64,000 nt of DNA from an uncultured Tateyamaria sp. (GCF_947494755.1 NZ_CANLVZ010000004.1:124001-188000), one strand, 5' to 3'; shown: positions 17,825 to 27,264, numbered from the stretch's first letter. Notes: generated by a model from the sequence alone, not told the origin. Numbers and translations are program-made.

Positions 17825-20800
17825 CAGGCTGCGGCGCGCTGCGGCATAGGCCTTGATCCCGGTCTCTGTTTCCAACTCGGGGAACAGTTCCAGAATTTCG
17901 GCCCGTTGCGCATCGCCCATCGAGGCCAGCGTCTGATCGCCGGGCTGGAAGCTTTCGGTCCATGCCCCATCCGACAAGATCACCTCGTGCTGGTCGAACA
18001 TCACGTGGATATAGGTCGTGTCCGACACGTCCACCACGTCGATCCCCTCCATGGCCGTCAGGTGTTTGGCCGCTACGAGCACTTCGGTCTCATCGAAGTA
18101 CAGCGCCGTCTGGTCGCTGGCCATCAGCACCCGGTGCTGGGGCGAGACAAGCATGTCACGCTCCGGCAGACCGTTGCCCAAGGCACCTTTCTGGATCAAC
18201 ACGGGCCGCAGATGCGCCGCGTTGGCAAAATCCGCGCCAGACATTGCGCGTTGACCGACCCAGCAGATTTCCTGGATGCCATTGTCGCGGGTGATCACCC
18301 GATCACCGACAGCCAGGTCCTCGACGCGACGTTCACCTGTTGGCGTTGCGATCAGCGTTCCGGGCGTAAAGCACGGGATGACATTCTCGATGTTGGAGAA
18401 CACCAGTTCGCCCGCGTCCTCACCATCCGCATCGCGGTAGCGTACAACGCCGTTTTCAGGGTTCAGATCGTCAAAGATCACCTGAAGCGAACCACCCTCT
18501 GGTGCTGAGCCGCTCAGATCGAGCGTGTCGAAATCAACGCCGTCGGTGACCTCTTCGTTGCCGTCGACCACGTCGCCTGCGTTCACATTCACAAACGTGT
18601 CCGCGTCCGCGCCGCCAAGCAGGTCATCGTCACCGATGCCGCCATCGATAGTGTCGTCGCCGTCACCACCTGCAACGGTGTCGTTGCCCTGGCCACCCAA
18701 AAGGCTGTCATTGCCGGTGCCGCCATCGATCAGGTCATCGTCGATTTCGCCGTCAATGGTGTCGTTGCCTGCATCCCCGAACAGGAAGTCGGTGTCGTCC
18801 GCGCCAAAGATCACGTCGTCGCCGTCACCGCCAAACACAGTGTCGATGCCGTTGTCGGGACGTGGATCCGCAGGGAACAGCGGGTTCGACCCATCATCCT
18901 CGATGTTGAGCTGGTCGAGGCCCAGGTCGGGGTCGTTGCCTGCAAAGATGGTGTCGTTGCCGATACCGCCTTCGATCAAGTCGTTGCCCTCGCCGCCGAC
19001 GATCCGGTCGTCGCCTTCATCGCCGGTGATCCGGTCATCGTCGATGCCGCCGTCGATGACATCGTTGCCCGAGCCACCTGTGATGGTGTCGCGGTCATCT
19101 CCGGTCGAGATGGTGTCGTTACCCGCACCGCCGTCAACCGAATCCCGGTCGTCTTCGGGGTCCGCGTCGGCCGCAAAGCCGAAGGGGAAGCCGGGTGCAG
19201 GCGTGCCATCGTCATTGGGGAAGCCAAGGTCAGGTGCCAGATCGCCGTTGCCGGTGTCGATCACGTCATTGCCTTCGCCGCCGTCAACGGTGTCATTGCC
19301 GTCGCCGCCGTTGATCACGTCGTCGCCGGTCCCGCCGTCGACCTCATCGTCGCCGTCGCCAGCTTCGACCGTGTCGTTGCCGCCGCCTGCTTCGATGATG
19401 TCATCGTCTTCGTCTTCGGGGTCGTTGGAGAAGATGTTGTCGCCGTTGTCGACCATGTCACCTTGCGGATCGTCCATGTAATCTTCGTCGATCAACTCGC
19501 CATCGTCGGTGCCCGACACGATCCCATCCAGCGGCTGTTCGGCCACGTTGACGGTCCAGACGCCTTCATCGGTGCCGCCGTTGCCGTCCGAAATCGTGTA
19601 GGTGACCTCGGCCGGGCCTTCAAAGCCCGGTGTGGGCGTGAAGGTCAGCGTGCCATCGCCATTGTCGACCACATCCCCGTCAGGCGAAGTCGCCCCGGTG
19701 ATGGAGAGCACGTCATTGGTGTCCGGGTCGGTGTCGTTGGCCAGCACGTCAAAGGTGACGGGCGTGTCAAAGTCCGTGTCGGACGTGTCGTCATTGGCAG
19801 TCGGGCCGTCATTGGCACCTTCCACTGTGACGGTCACGGTCGCCGTGTCGGTGCCGCCGTTGCCGTCCTCGACCACATAGGTAAACGTGTCGGTTGCGGT
19901 TTCACCCACGCCAAGGCTTTCGAAGGCTCCGTTAGCGTCATAGGACACGGAGTCGTTGTCCGGGTTCACCGAAACGGACCCGAGTGTACCGGTGGTGTCG
20001 ATGCTCTGGATTTCCAGGTCGTCGCCATCAAGATCGGTGTCGTTGGCTGTCAGGTCGATGTCGATGGCGGGGCCGTCTTCGTTCGCGACATCCTCGTCAT
20101 CATTGGCAACAGGACCGTCATTGCCTGCGGTCACGTTCACATCAACGGTGGCCGTGTCTTCGCCGCCCTGATCGTCCGTCACCGTGTAGGTGATGGTGGT
20201 GGGTCCGTTGAAGTTCTCGTTCGGCTCGAAGGTGATGGTGCCATCGTCGTTGATGGTCACTTCGCCATCGGGCGAGGTCGCGTCGGTCACCCGCAGCGGA
20301 TCGCCGTCCACATCCGTGTCGTTGTCGAGGACCGGAATGGTGACAGAGCCGTCTTCCTCAACCGTTGCCGTGTCATCATTGGCCACCGGATCGTCGTTCA
20401 CAGGGGTCACATCAACCACAGCATTCGCTGTATCCGTGCCGCCGTTCCCGTCCGAGATGGTGTAGGTGATGGTCGCCTCGCCATTGAAGTTTTCGGCAGG
20501 TTTGAACAGCAGTTCGTTGTCCACAATTTCGACCGTGCCCTGATCTGCGGGCACTGTCGCCGAGATCACCGTCAACTCATCGCCATCGTCGTCGGTGTCG
20601 TTGCCGACCACGTCGATGGTGACGGGCGTGTCCTCTTCGGTGGTTTCGGTGTCGTCATTGGCCACGGGGCCATCATTGACCGCGCCCACATTGACGGTGG
20701 CCTGGCCTTCGTCCTCACCACCCTGACCGTCCTCGACGGTATAGGTGATGGTCGCTGGCCCGTTAAAATTGGGCGCAGGCTTAAAGGTCACCGTGCCGTC

Positions 20801-23533
20801 GCCGTTGTCAACGACCTCGCCCTGCTCGGCAGGGACCGAGACGGAGCCGATGGTCAGCGGATCGCCGTCCACATCCGTGTCGTTGCCGATCAGGTCGATG
20901 ATTACAGGCTCGTCTTCCAGGGTTTCGGCGATATCGTCGACGGCCACCGGATCATCGTTGACCGGCGTCACATTGACGATGGCCTCGGCGGTGTCAGTGC
21001 CCCCGTTGCCGTCTTCGATGGAATAGGAAATCGTCGCATCGCCGTTGAAATCCTGGGCCGGGGTGAACAGCAACTGGTTGTCCACAATGTCGACGGTGCC
21101 CTGATCCGCAGGCACCGAAGCCCCCGTGATCGTCAGAGCGTCGCCGTCCACATCCGTGTCATTGGCGAGCACATCGATGGTGACAGGTGTGTCCTCATCG
21201 GTGGTGGTCGCGTCGTTGACCGCATCGGGTGCATCGTTCACCGGAGTGACATCGACCGTTACAGTCGCGGTGTCTTCGCCGCCCTGATCGTCCGTCACTG
21301 TGTAGGTGATGGTGGTCGGCCCGTTGAAGTTCTCGTTTGGTGAGAACGTGATCGTCCCATCAGGGTTGATCGTCACCTCGCCATCGGGCGAGCTTGCATC
21401 GGTGATGCGCAGGTCATCGCCATCTGGGTCTGTGTCATTGGCCAGAACCGAGATATCGACAGTGCCGTCTTCTTCGACCGTCGCTGTGTCGTCCACGGCG
21501 TCTGGGCCGCGGTTGATCTCGTCGCCGATCACTTCTTCGATCTCGGTAAAGGTCAGGGTCAGACCGTTCGGATTGCCGTCGCCGTCAACGAAGACCACTG
21601 TGCCGTTGATCCCATTGCCGTTGGCGTCGGGCGTCACGCTATCAAGGAAGAAGGGGCCCTGGCCGGTCAGGTCCAGCACGTCGAGGTCGGTGTTCTGATC
21701 GGGGTTGGCGTTGAAGCCGCCCGCGCCACCGTCAACCACGTCGCCCGCACCGCCAAAGATGGTGTCGGCATCGGCACCGCCCGACAATGTGTCGTTACCG
21801 GCACCGCCTGTCAGGACGTCATCGCCGTCCTCACCAAACACCATGTCATTGCCGGCCTCGCCGTTCAGCGTATCATCACCGGTCTGGCCATGGATCCAGT
21901 CGTTGCCAGTGCCGCCGTCAACGGAGTCATTGCCCGAGCCCATCCAGATTTCGTCGTTTCCGGCACCGCCAAAGGCGGTGTCGTCGCCGCCGCCGCCCAC
22001 CAGTGTGTCACGTGCCGCGCCACCATCAAGTACGTCGTCATCCGCACCGCCTTCGAGCCGGTCAGAGCCTGCGCCGCCCACCAGGCTGTCTTCGCCCGAG
22101 CCGCCGCGCAGCAAATCGTCGCCCTCTTCACCAAAGATGGTGTCGTCACCGGCGTCACCGATCAGCGTGTCATTGCCCGGCAGGCCATCGTCCACCAGTT
22201 GCGCATCGAAATAGATGTCCGTGATGTTGATGCCCGAGTTGTTCACACCGTTCTGATCATGTTCGATCACGATCCGGGACACGGGGCCTGCGATGCTGAC
22301 CAGCACCGAGTATTCCGAGCTTGTGTCCAGCAGATAGCCGCCGTTGCTGTCGGCCGTGTCATTGCCCTCAACACCGTCGGTGTCGAGCAGGGTCAGCCGG
22401 TCGCCTCCCTCAAGGTTGACCGCGATCTGCACACCATTTGCATCAAAGGCTTTGACGCGCACAACACCGTCACCGTCAACATCATTGATGCGGAAAGACA
22501 CATCCTCGACAGCGGCCGAGAAATCGAATTGGTAGTCTGTCGAGTTGCCGCTGCCGTTCAGCACGTTGTCGAGCGAGCTGTTGGCGTCCACGGCCATGCC
22601 ATCATCGTCAATGTTGGCGACGTTTTGCTCGGACCCGAGCAGCTTGCTGACCGATGGGCCCGATTGCGACAGGGTCGAGAATGAGACCTCAACATTGCCG
22701 GTGTTCTGCGTGAAGTCGCCAATGGCCTGGCCATTGGCAAAGCCGGACTCGTTCCACTCAAAGCTTTCGCGCACGCTCACGCCCGCATTGGGGCCGTCAT
22801 AATTGCTGTCGCCAAAGATCAGGTCGTCGCCCGCACCACCTTGCACGCTGTCATCGCCGGACCCGGCATAGACTTCGTCGTTCGCCGCACCAGACACCAC
22901 CGTATCGTCGCCGCCAAAGGCGTCCACGATATCGTCATTGGGGCCTTCGCCGGGCAGGATCTGGTCATTGGCGTCAATGCAGTCGCCCTCGGGGTCCTCA
23001 TCATAGGCCCCGTCGATCAGGTTCGCGTCATTGTCACCCTCGACCACGCCGTCCAGACCGCTGTCATCAAAGACGAGGTTATCGATCGCACCCGAGCCGT
23101 GCAGCGTGACATCCATCCGGGCCACGCCGGAGACGTCGAAGTCCTGGATCAACTGGTTGTTATTGCCTGTGGGGTCGACCTCAACTGTTGTGATTACCTG
23201 CCCATTGGCACCGAAAAACGTGACTGTCGCCGTCTCTTCGATATCGAGGAAGGTCAGCCGGTTCACATCTGCGGGCGTGTCGAATACGAATTTGAAGGTG
23301 CCGCCGCCGGCGTTGTCGTCGGGGTCGCTGCTGTCGCCATCTTCGGAAATAATCAGCGCGCCGTTCAGGTTGGTCGTGGCCAAATCATTGTCGCCCCCGG
23401 TGGGGTTGGCGGTGTCGAAAATCATCGCCTGGTTGGACCCGCCCACCGCCGAGATTGTCACACCTTGGCTGGAAAACTCGTTATCAACCACTGTGCCAGC
23501 GGCGAGGTTGTTGAAATCAATAAATTTTGTCAT
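17795..23533 (-). CDS. giant RTX/cadherin-like repeat protein with C-terminal Hint domain (1912 aa)
   Basis: Probably a secreted or surface adhesin-like protein. Order: N-terminal beta-rich domain without signal peptide (1-165), short RTX block (about 195-245), second globular domain (about 255-450), long RTX block (about 455-610), seven tandem cadherin-like repeats of about 90 residues with the NDTDxDGD signature (about 680-1340), a third RTX block (about 1370-1640), and a 192-residue Hint_2 domain from Cys1721 (CFTPGTLIAT). The Hint domain matches the 623-aa paralog without gaps over about 190 residues. Composition is extremely acidic. AGGAG precedes the ATG. No type I secretion genes are nearby. 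Confidence 0.88.
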   Translation of the reverse strand: MTKFIDFNNLAAGTVVDNEFSSQGVTISAVGGSNQAMIFDTANPTGGDNDLATTNLNGALIISEDGDSSDPDDNAGGGTFKFVFDTPADVNRLTFLDIEETATVTFFGANGQVITTVEVDPTGNNNQLIQDFDVSGVARMDVTLHGSGAIDNLVFDDSGLDGVVEGDNDANLIDGAYDEDPEGDCIDANDQILPGEGPNDDIVDAFGGDDTVVSGAANDEVYAGSGDDSVQGGAGDDLIFGDSNYDGPNAGVSVRESFEWNESGFANGQAIGDFTQNTGNVEVSFSTLSQSGPSVSKLLGSEQNVANIDDDGMAVDANSSLDNVLNGSGNSTDYQFDFSAAVEDVSFRINDVDGDGVVRVKAFDANGVQIAVNLEGGDRLTLLDTDGVEGNDTADSNGGYLLDTSSEYSVLVSIAGPVSRIVIEHDQNGVNNSGINITDIYFDAQLVDDGLPGNDTLIGDAGDDTIFGEEGDDLLRGGSGEDSLVGGAGSDRLEGGADDDVLDGGAARDTLVGGGGDDTAFGGAGNDEIWMGSGNDSVDGGTGNDWIHGQTGDDTLNGEAGNDMVFGEDGDDVLTGGAGNDTLSGGADADTIFGGAGDVVDGGAGGFNANPDQNTDLDVLDLTGQGPFFLDSVTPDANGNGINGTVVFVDGDGNPNGLTLTFTEIEEVIGDEINRGPDAVDDTATVEEDGTVDISVLANDTDPDGDDLRITDASSPDGEVTINPDGTITFSPNENFNGPTTITYTVTDDQGGEDTATVTVDVTPVNDAPDAVNDATTTDEDTPVTIDVLANDTDVDGDALTITGASVPADQGTVDIVDNQLLFTPAQDFNGDATISYSIEDGNGGTDTAEAIVNVTPVNDDPVAVDDIAETLEDEPVIIDLIGNDTDVDGDPLTIGSVSVPAEQGEVVDNGDGTVTFKPAPNFNGPATITYTVEDGQGGEDEGQATVNVGAVNDGPVANDDTETTEEDTPVTIDVVGNDTDDDGDELTVISATVPADQGTVEIVDNELLFKPAENFNGEATITYTISDGNGGTDTANAVVDVTPVNDDPVANDDTATVEEDGSVTIPVLDNDTDVDGDPLRVTDATSPDGEVTINDDGTITFEPNENFNGPTTITYTVTDDQGGEDTATVDVNVTAGNDGPVANDDEDVANEDGPAIDIDLTANDTDLDGDDLEIQSIDTTGTLGSVSVNPDNDSVSYDANGAFESLGVGETATDTFTYVVEDGNGGTDTATVTVTVEGANDGPTANDDTSDTDFDTPVTFDVLANDTDPDTNDVLSITGATSPDGDVVDNGDGTLTFTPTPGFEGPAEVTYTISDGNGGTDEGVWTVNVAEQPLDGIVSGTDDGELIDEDYMDDPQGDMVDNGDNIFSNDPEDEDDDIIEAGGGNDTVEAGDGDDEVDGGTGDDVINGGDGNDTVDGGEGNDVIDTGNGDLAPDLGFPNDDGTPAPGFPFGFAADADPEDDRDSVDGGAGNDTISTGDDRDTITGGSGNDVIDGGIDDDRITGDEGDDRIVGGEGNDLIEGGIGNDTIFAGNDPDLGLDQLNIEDDGSNPLFPADPRPDNGIDTVFGGDGDDVIFGADDTDFLFGDAGNDTIDGEIDDDLIDGGTGNDSLLGGQGNDTVAGGDGDDTIDGGIGDDDLLGGADADTFVNVNAGDVVDGNEEVTDGVDFDTLDLSGSAPEGGSLQVIFDDLNPENGVVRYRDADGEDAGELVFSNIENVIPCFTPGTLIATPTGERRVEDLAVGDRVITRDNGIQEICWVGQRAMSGADFANAAHLRPVLIQKGALGNGLPERDMLVSPQHRVLMASDQTALYFDETEVLVAAKHLTAMEGIDVVDVSDTTYIHVMFDQHEVILSDGAWTESFQPGDQTLASMGDAQRAEILELFPELETETGIKAYAAARRSLKKHEARLLT

Positions 23534-24456
23534 GGCGCGGATCTCCTAGGCGTTGTTGCTTACGGCGCGCAACGCGGCCGGGTAAATTACAGAAAGACGA
23601 GAGGGATTGGTGACCATGCCAGGCCTCGCAAGCGCATTGGCTTGGCTGGCGGTTTGCATCTTCTGCTGCAACATCTGGTTCACAACGCATTCCATCTTTC
23701 ACTCACTCGTTACCCACGAAAAGCGATGTGGCGGCATTCTGGGCGGCCAGCACACACGCACGAACAAGGAGAGGAAGAATGACGTTCACGCAAAACCATC
23801 CGGCGCTGAGCTCACATCAGCGCGCTTGTTTTGGCTTGCATTGACTAGCAACGCAGCGAACACACTCTTCGCACCTTTCGGTACGTTTTGTGCGGCCGCC
23901 CCCGTGACCTCAGACATCGCCCCCCAGTTGGGCAATGTCGTCTTACGTTCAGGGAAGCTTCAAAAAAAGGAAAAAATGTCCGAAAAACGGCGTCATTTTC
24001 AGCACGTCAACATCACCATACGGCAGCAGATGGACACAATGCGCAACCGTCGGTAGCGATTTCTCGCTTATGTTAAATTTATTCACCGGCGCGGAATCGC
24101 ACATTTTCCAACAAAGCAAGGGGGTAAGCGGAATTTTGCCCGATCAACTGCGCAACGCCCCGTTTCCAAGGCTGAAACAATCAAGCGGCGCCGTATTGCC
24201 CCGATCTGCGCCATAAACTCGCCAGATTGTGTTCTCGATTTATGATCAATGCCAAAATTTAACTCAAACTGATGCAAGTTTTGCCACATCACCGCCTCAT
24301 TTCGCGAATCGGCCTGTGCAGAAGTCAATGCCAAAATACTACCTAAGCGGGATTTAGCCCAACCTATACGGGAACATCGAGAATGTGATCGCATGCATTC
24401 AGCCCGTCATACAGCGCGCAGCACGTCGGTCTGTATCGCAGACAATTTGGTGAGGC
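23534..24456. other. 923-base gene-poor region
   Basis: This is the leader side of the giant Hint gene and then DNA of lower GC content than its surroundings. Open frames here have no plausible composition, ribosome binding site or family, so none is annotated. The 13-base sequence TCAATGCCAAAAT occurs twice, at 24246-24258 and 24325-24337. The region ends at tRNA-Leu. Confidence 0.5.
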
Positions 24457-24542
24457 TGGTACCCAAGGCCGGACTCGAACCGGCACGCCCGCAAAGGCGG
24501 GGGATTTTGAATCCCCTGCGTCTACCATTCCGCCACTTGGGC
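24457..24542 (-). tRNA. tRNA-Leu (anticodon CAA)
   Basis: The minus strand reads GCCCAAG (acceptor), a D arm with GGAATGGTAGA, the anticodon stem GGGGA/TCCCC around the loop TTCAAAA (anticodon CAA), a long class II variable arm (CGCC-TTTG-CGGGCG), a T arm GCCGG-TTCGAGT-CCGGC, and CTTGGGT with discriminator A and an encoded CCA. The first acceptor pair is G-U. It decodes TTG. Confidence 0.97.
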
Positions 24543-24731
24543 CTCGCAGGATCACCTACACCGTGACCAGCACATGGGCAAGCCGTCCTTATGCCTGTGG
24601 ACCCAGATTTTTTGCGCCCCGCGCGGCGGACCTGCCGCACACCCGTTGCGCGCCATTTCCCCTGCGCTGCCACTGGCACACCGGCACCCGATTTGATACC
24701 GCAGGCCAACCGCAGGCAAAGGTGCAGGATT

Positions 24732-25343
24732 ATGGCTTTCGCGCCCCACGACATGGCAATCTCGGATCGCCTCGCGCATCTGGCCGCAGATGCGACGGGT
24801 GAGGTCGTATCGTTGGATTGGATCCTCACGCAATTGCACGAGCGCGCCTTTGGGCTGTTCCTGCTGATCCTCGCCCTGCCCTGCTGCATCCCCTTTCTCT
24901 ATGGCCTGCCTCAGATCGTGGCGCTGCCGCTGATGTTCGTGTCCTTCCAAATTCTGGCGGGCCGGCGCGTCCCGTGGTTGCCTGCGAAATTGGCCGCGCG
25001 CACCGTTTCGGCCCAAGGGCTTGAGACGCTGTCGCGCCGCGCGGCACCTTGGCTGAAACGGATTGAAGCGGTTAGTCGTCCCCGGCTCGCCGCGCTGACC
25101 CTTGCCCCGATGGACCGCATCGTCGGCCTCTGCCTCGTGCTGTTCAGCGCCTCGATCCTCGTGCCCCTGCCCGGCACGAACTCCGTCCCCGGGCTGGCCG
25201 TCGTGATCGTTGCCATGGGGCTGCTGCAACGTGATGGCATCCTCGTGATTGTCGGCTCGATCCTTGGCATTGCGTGGATCGGCACGCTGCTTTTTGCGGG
25301 TGCGACACTGGTAAGCCTCATCAAGACATGGATCGGACTATGA
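24732..25343 (+). CDS. ExoD-family exopolysaccharide-related membrane protein
   Basis: The 203-aa product starts MAFAPHDMAISDRLAHL and has the conserved LHERAFGLFLLILALPC segment and several hydrophobic spans (about 38-70, 130-150, 155-200) typical of ExoD. In Sinorhizobium meliloti, ExoD affects exopolysaccharide production, alkali tolerance and nodule invasion; its biochemical role is unknown. A Met seven codons further in is an alternative start. The stop overlaps the DsbB start (ATGA). Confidence 0.82.
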   Translation: MAFAPHDMAISDRLAHLAADATGEVVSLDWILTQLHERAFGLFLLILALPCCIPFLYGLPQIVALPLMFVSFQILAGRRVPWLPAKLAARTVSAQGLETLSRRAAPWLKRIEAVSRPRLAALTLAPMDRIVGLCLVLFSASILVPLPGTNSVPGLAVVIVAMGLLQRDGILVIVGSILGIAWIGTLLFAGATLVSLIKTWIGL

Positions 25344-25804
25344 CCCTCACAACACGCACACGCTTGATCGCCGCCGCCGTCCTCGGCTCCGCCTCGTTGC
25401 TGGCGGGCGCGTTCTTCTTTCAGGCTTTGGGTTATGCGCCGTGCAAGATGTGCATCTGGCAGCGCTATCCGCATGCCGTTGCTGTGCTGATCGGTGCCAT
25501 CGCACTTTTCGTGCCGTTGCCCGCGCTGCTGGCCCTTGGCGCACTTGCGGCGCTGACCACCGCAGCCATCGGCGGCTATCATGTCGGGGTCGAGCAAGGC
25601 TGGTGGCAGGGTCCGACCTCCTGTTCCTCCGGTGCCGTCGGTGGGGTGGACGCGGATGCGCTGTTCGACCAGATCATGGCTGCGCCCTTGATCCGCTGTG
25701 ACGAGATCGCCTGGCAGGTCGCAGGCCTCAGCATGGCGGGCTGGAACATGGTGCTGTCACTTGTATTGGCCGGTTTCTGGATCGCCGCCCTGCGCGCCCG
25801 CTAG
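25340..25804 (+). CDS. dsbB: DsbB-type disulfide bond formation protein
   Basis: DsbB reoxidises DsbA and passes electrons to quinone in the inner membrane. The 154-aa product has four hydrophobic spans, the first redox pair C35-KM-C38 (GYAPCKMCIWQRYP) and a second pair C95 and C120 in the second periplasmic loop, as in the family. The ATG overlaps the ExoD stop. The converging Lrp gene shares bases at the 3' end (stop TAG/CTA at 25801-25804). No DsbA gene is adjacent. Confidence 0.88.
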   Translation: MTLTTRTRLIAAAVLGSASLLAGAFFFQALGYAPCKMCIWQRYPHAVAVLIGAIALFVPLPALLALGALAALTTAAIGGYHVGVEQGWWQGPTSCSSGAVGGVDADALFDQIMAAPLIRCDEIAWQVAGLSMAGWNMVLSLVLAGFWIAALRAR

Positions 25805-26226
25805 GCGGATTTGCGGGTCGACAGCAGCAGCGACGTCTCGCTCGCCACCACACCGTCAAGGGCGCGGATACGGAACAGAACCGCATCGAAACGTTCCAGC
25901 GTGTCCGTGCCGATCTCGACAATCACATCCCACCGCCCGTTGGTGGAATAGACCGCGCGCAATTCGCTCATGCCTTGAAGCTGGCGAATGATCCGCTCGG
26001 TGCCGCGCCCTTCGATCCCGATCATCATCAGCCCCCGCACCGGGTCACGCAGCGTATCCTCGCGCAGCACAACGCTGAAGCCAAGGATATCGCCCCGCGC
26101 CCGCAGCTTGTCGATGCGGCTGCGCACCGTGGCGCGCGACAGCCCGAGGCTCTGGGACAGGTCCGACAGGCTGGCACGCGCATCATGGCGCAGAGCTGCG
26201 ATCAGGCGGGCGTCCGTTTCGTCCAT
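25801..26226 (-). CDS. Lrp/AsnC-family regulator
   Basis: The 141-aa product starts MDETDARLIAALRHDARASL with a winged HTH (SLSDLSQSLGLSRATVRSRIDKL, about residues 19-41) and a C-terminal RAM ligand-binding domain (about 65-135). It diverges from the arginase and ornithine cyclodeaminase genes across 105 bases that contain a 12-base repeat pair, so it most likely controls them in response to arginine or ornithine. The ligand is inferred from context only. Confidence 0.9.
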   Translation of the reverse strand: MDETDARLIAALRHDARASLSDLSQSLGLSRATVRSRIDKLRARGDILGFSVVLREDTLRDPVRGLMMIGIEGRGTERIIRQLQGMSELRAVYSTNGRWDVIVEIGTDTLERFDAVLFRIRALDGVVASETSLLLSTRKSA

Positions 26227-26233
26227 CTTGAAT

Positions 26234-26265
26234 GTCCAATTTGATTAATGACCGTCCAATATGAT
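26234..26265. promoter_or_regulatory. direct repeat pair, candidate Lrp operator
   Basis: GTCCAATTTGAT (26234-26245) and GTCCAATATGAT (26254-26265) differ at one base and are spaced exactly 20 bases apart, about two helical turns. They lie between the divergent Lrp gene (start 26226) and arginase (start 26332), which suits the multi-site binding of octameric Lrp proteins. Function is inferred. Confidence 0.5.
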
Positions 26266-26331
26266 CAATTTGTAGTCTTGTCCATGGCACATATCGCGCA
26301 GATATCAAGGACAATCAAAGCGGAGGCATTC

Positions 26332-27252
26332 ATGACCCAAACTGACATCACCCTGATCGGCGTTCCGATGGACAGCGGCAAGAGGCGCCGCGGCTGCCTC
26401 ATGGGCCCCGATGCCTATCGCACGGCCGGGCTGGATACGGCGCTGCGCGATCTGGGTCACAAGGTGAGCGATGCGGGTAACGTGACCCCAGCCCCGTTCG
26501 AGGGCAAACCGCATGACCGCCTGCACGCGCTCGAGGAAACGATTGCCTGGACGCAAGCCTTGTCCGAGGCCGCCCGCACCGTCTGCGCCACTTCCCTGCC
26601 GATCTTTATGGGCGGCGACCACGCGCTGGCCCTGGGCACCGTCCACGGGGTCGCGGCGCACGCGGCAGACCAGAACCGCCCGCTGTTCGTGTTGTGGCTC
26701 GATGCGCATACCGATTACCACACGCCCGCCACCACCGACTCCGGCAACCTGCATGGCACGCCAATGGGCTATTTGACGGGCCGCGACGGGTTCGACGGCT
26801 TTCCCGAGGTCGCCCACCCCATCCCGCATGAGCGGATCGCGATGATCGGCCTGCGCTCGGTCGATGCGGCCGAACGTGCGGCCCTGCAAGACACCGATGT
26901 GGCCTATATCGACATGCGCCATATCGACGAACACGGCATCGCCAAGCCCCTCGCCGCCTTTCTAGAGCGGGTGAAAGAGGACAACGGGATGCTGCATGTC
27001 TCGCTTGATGTGGATTTCCTCGACCCCTCCATCGCCCCCGCCGTTGGCACCACCGTTCCCGGCGGAGCCACCATGCGCGAAGGGCATCTGGTGATGGAGA
27101 TGATCTGCGACAGCGGCCTTCTCACCTCGCTTGATCTGGTCGAGTTGAACCCGTTTCTGGATGAGCGCGGACGCACGGCGCAGGCCATGGTGGATCTGAC
27201 CGCCTCGGCCTTTGGCCGCCGCATTTTCGACCGCCCCACCCGCGCATATTGA
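26332..27252 (+). CDS. rocF: arginase
   Basis: Arginase hydrolyses arginine to ornithine and urea with two manganese ions. The 306-aa product has the metal-binding motifs GGDHALALG, LWLDAHTDYHTP, and SLDVDFLDPS followed by TTVPGG, plus the conserved SLDLVELNP. CGGAGG five bases before the ATG at 26332 decides the start against in-frame Met codons upstream. The stop is followed by the ribosome binding site of the ornithine cyclodeaminase gene 12 bases ahead, so arginine can be taken to ornithine and then proline by one operon. Confidence 0.94.
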   Translation: MTQTDITLIGVPMDSGKRRRGCLMGPDAYRTAGLDTALRDLGHKVSDAGNVTPAPFEGKPHDRLHALEETIAWTQALSEAARTVCATSLPIFMGGDHALALGTVHGVAAHAADQNRPLFVLWLDAHTDYHTPATTDSGNLHGTPMGYLTGRDGFDGFPEVAHPIPHERIAMIGLRSVDAAERAALQDTDVAYIDMRHIDEHGIAKPLAAFLERVKEDNGMLHVSLDVDFLDPSIAPAVGTTVPGGATMREGHLVMEMICDSGLLTSLDLVELNPFLDERGRTAQAMVDLTASAFGRRIFDRPTRAY

Positions 27253-27264
27253 AGGAGCCGCTTG

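Noticed and set aside
19463-21343. A 626-codon open frame on the plus strand inside the giant Hint gene
   Set aside because: It is antisense to the cadherin-like repeats, whose biased codons (GAC, GTC, ACC) read as stop-free Val/Gly/Ile-rich repeats on the other strand. It has no ribosome binding site and no independent family.
17795-23533. CRISPR-like periodic repeats
   Set aside because: The periodicity comes from codons of RTX nonapeptides and cadherin-like repeats; the units are imperfect and in frame, with no spacers or cas genes.
15604-23533. Reading the Hint domains as inteins that splice
   Set aside because: The domains are at the extreme C-terminus with no C-extein following, so protein splicing is not possible; cleavage is the most that could occur.
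23607-24056. A 149-codon frame in the gene-poor region
   Set aside because: No plausible ribosome binding site, mixed composition without domain features, and it overlaps the leader of the divergent giant gene. Kept only as a possible small-RNA area.
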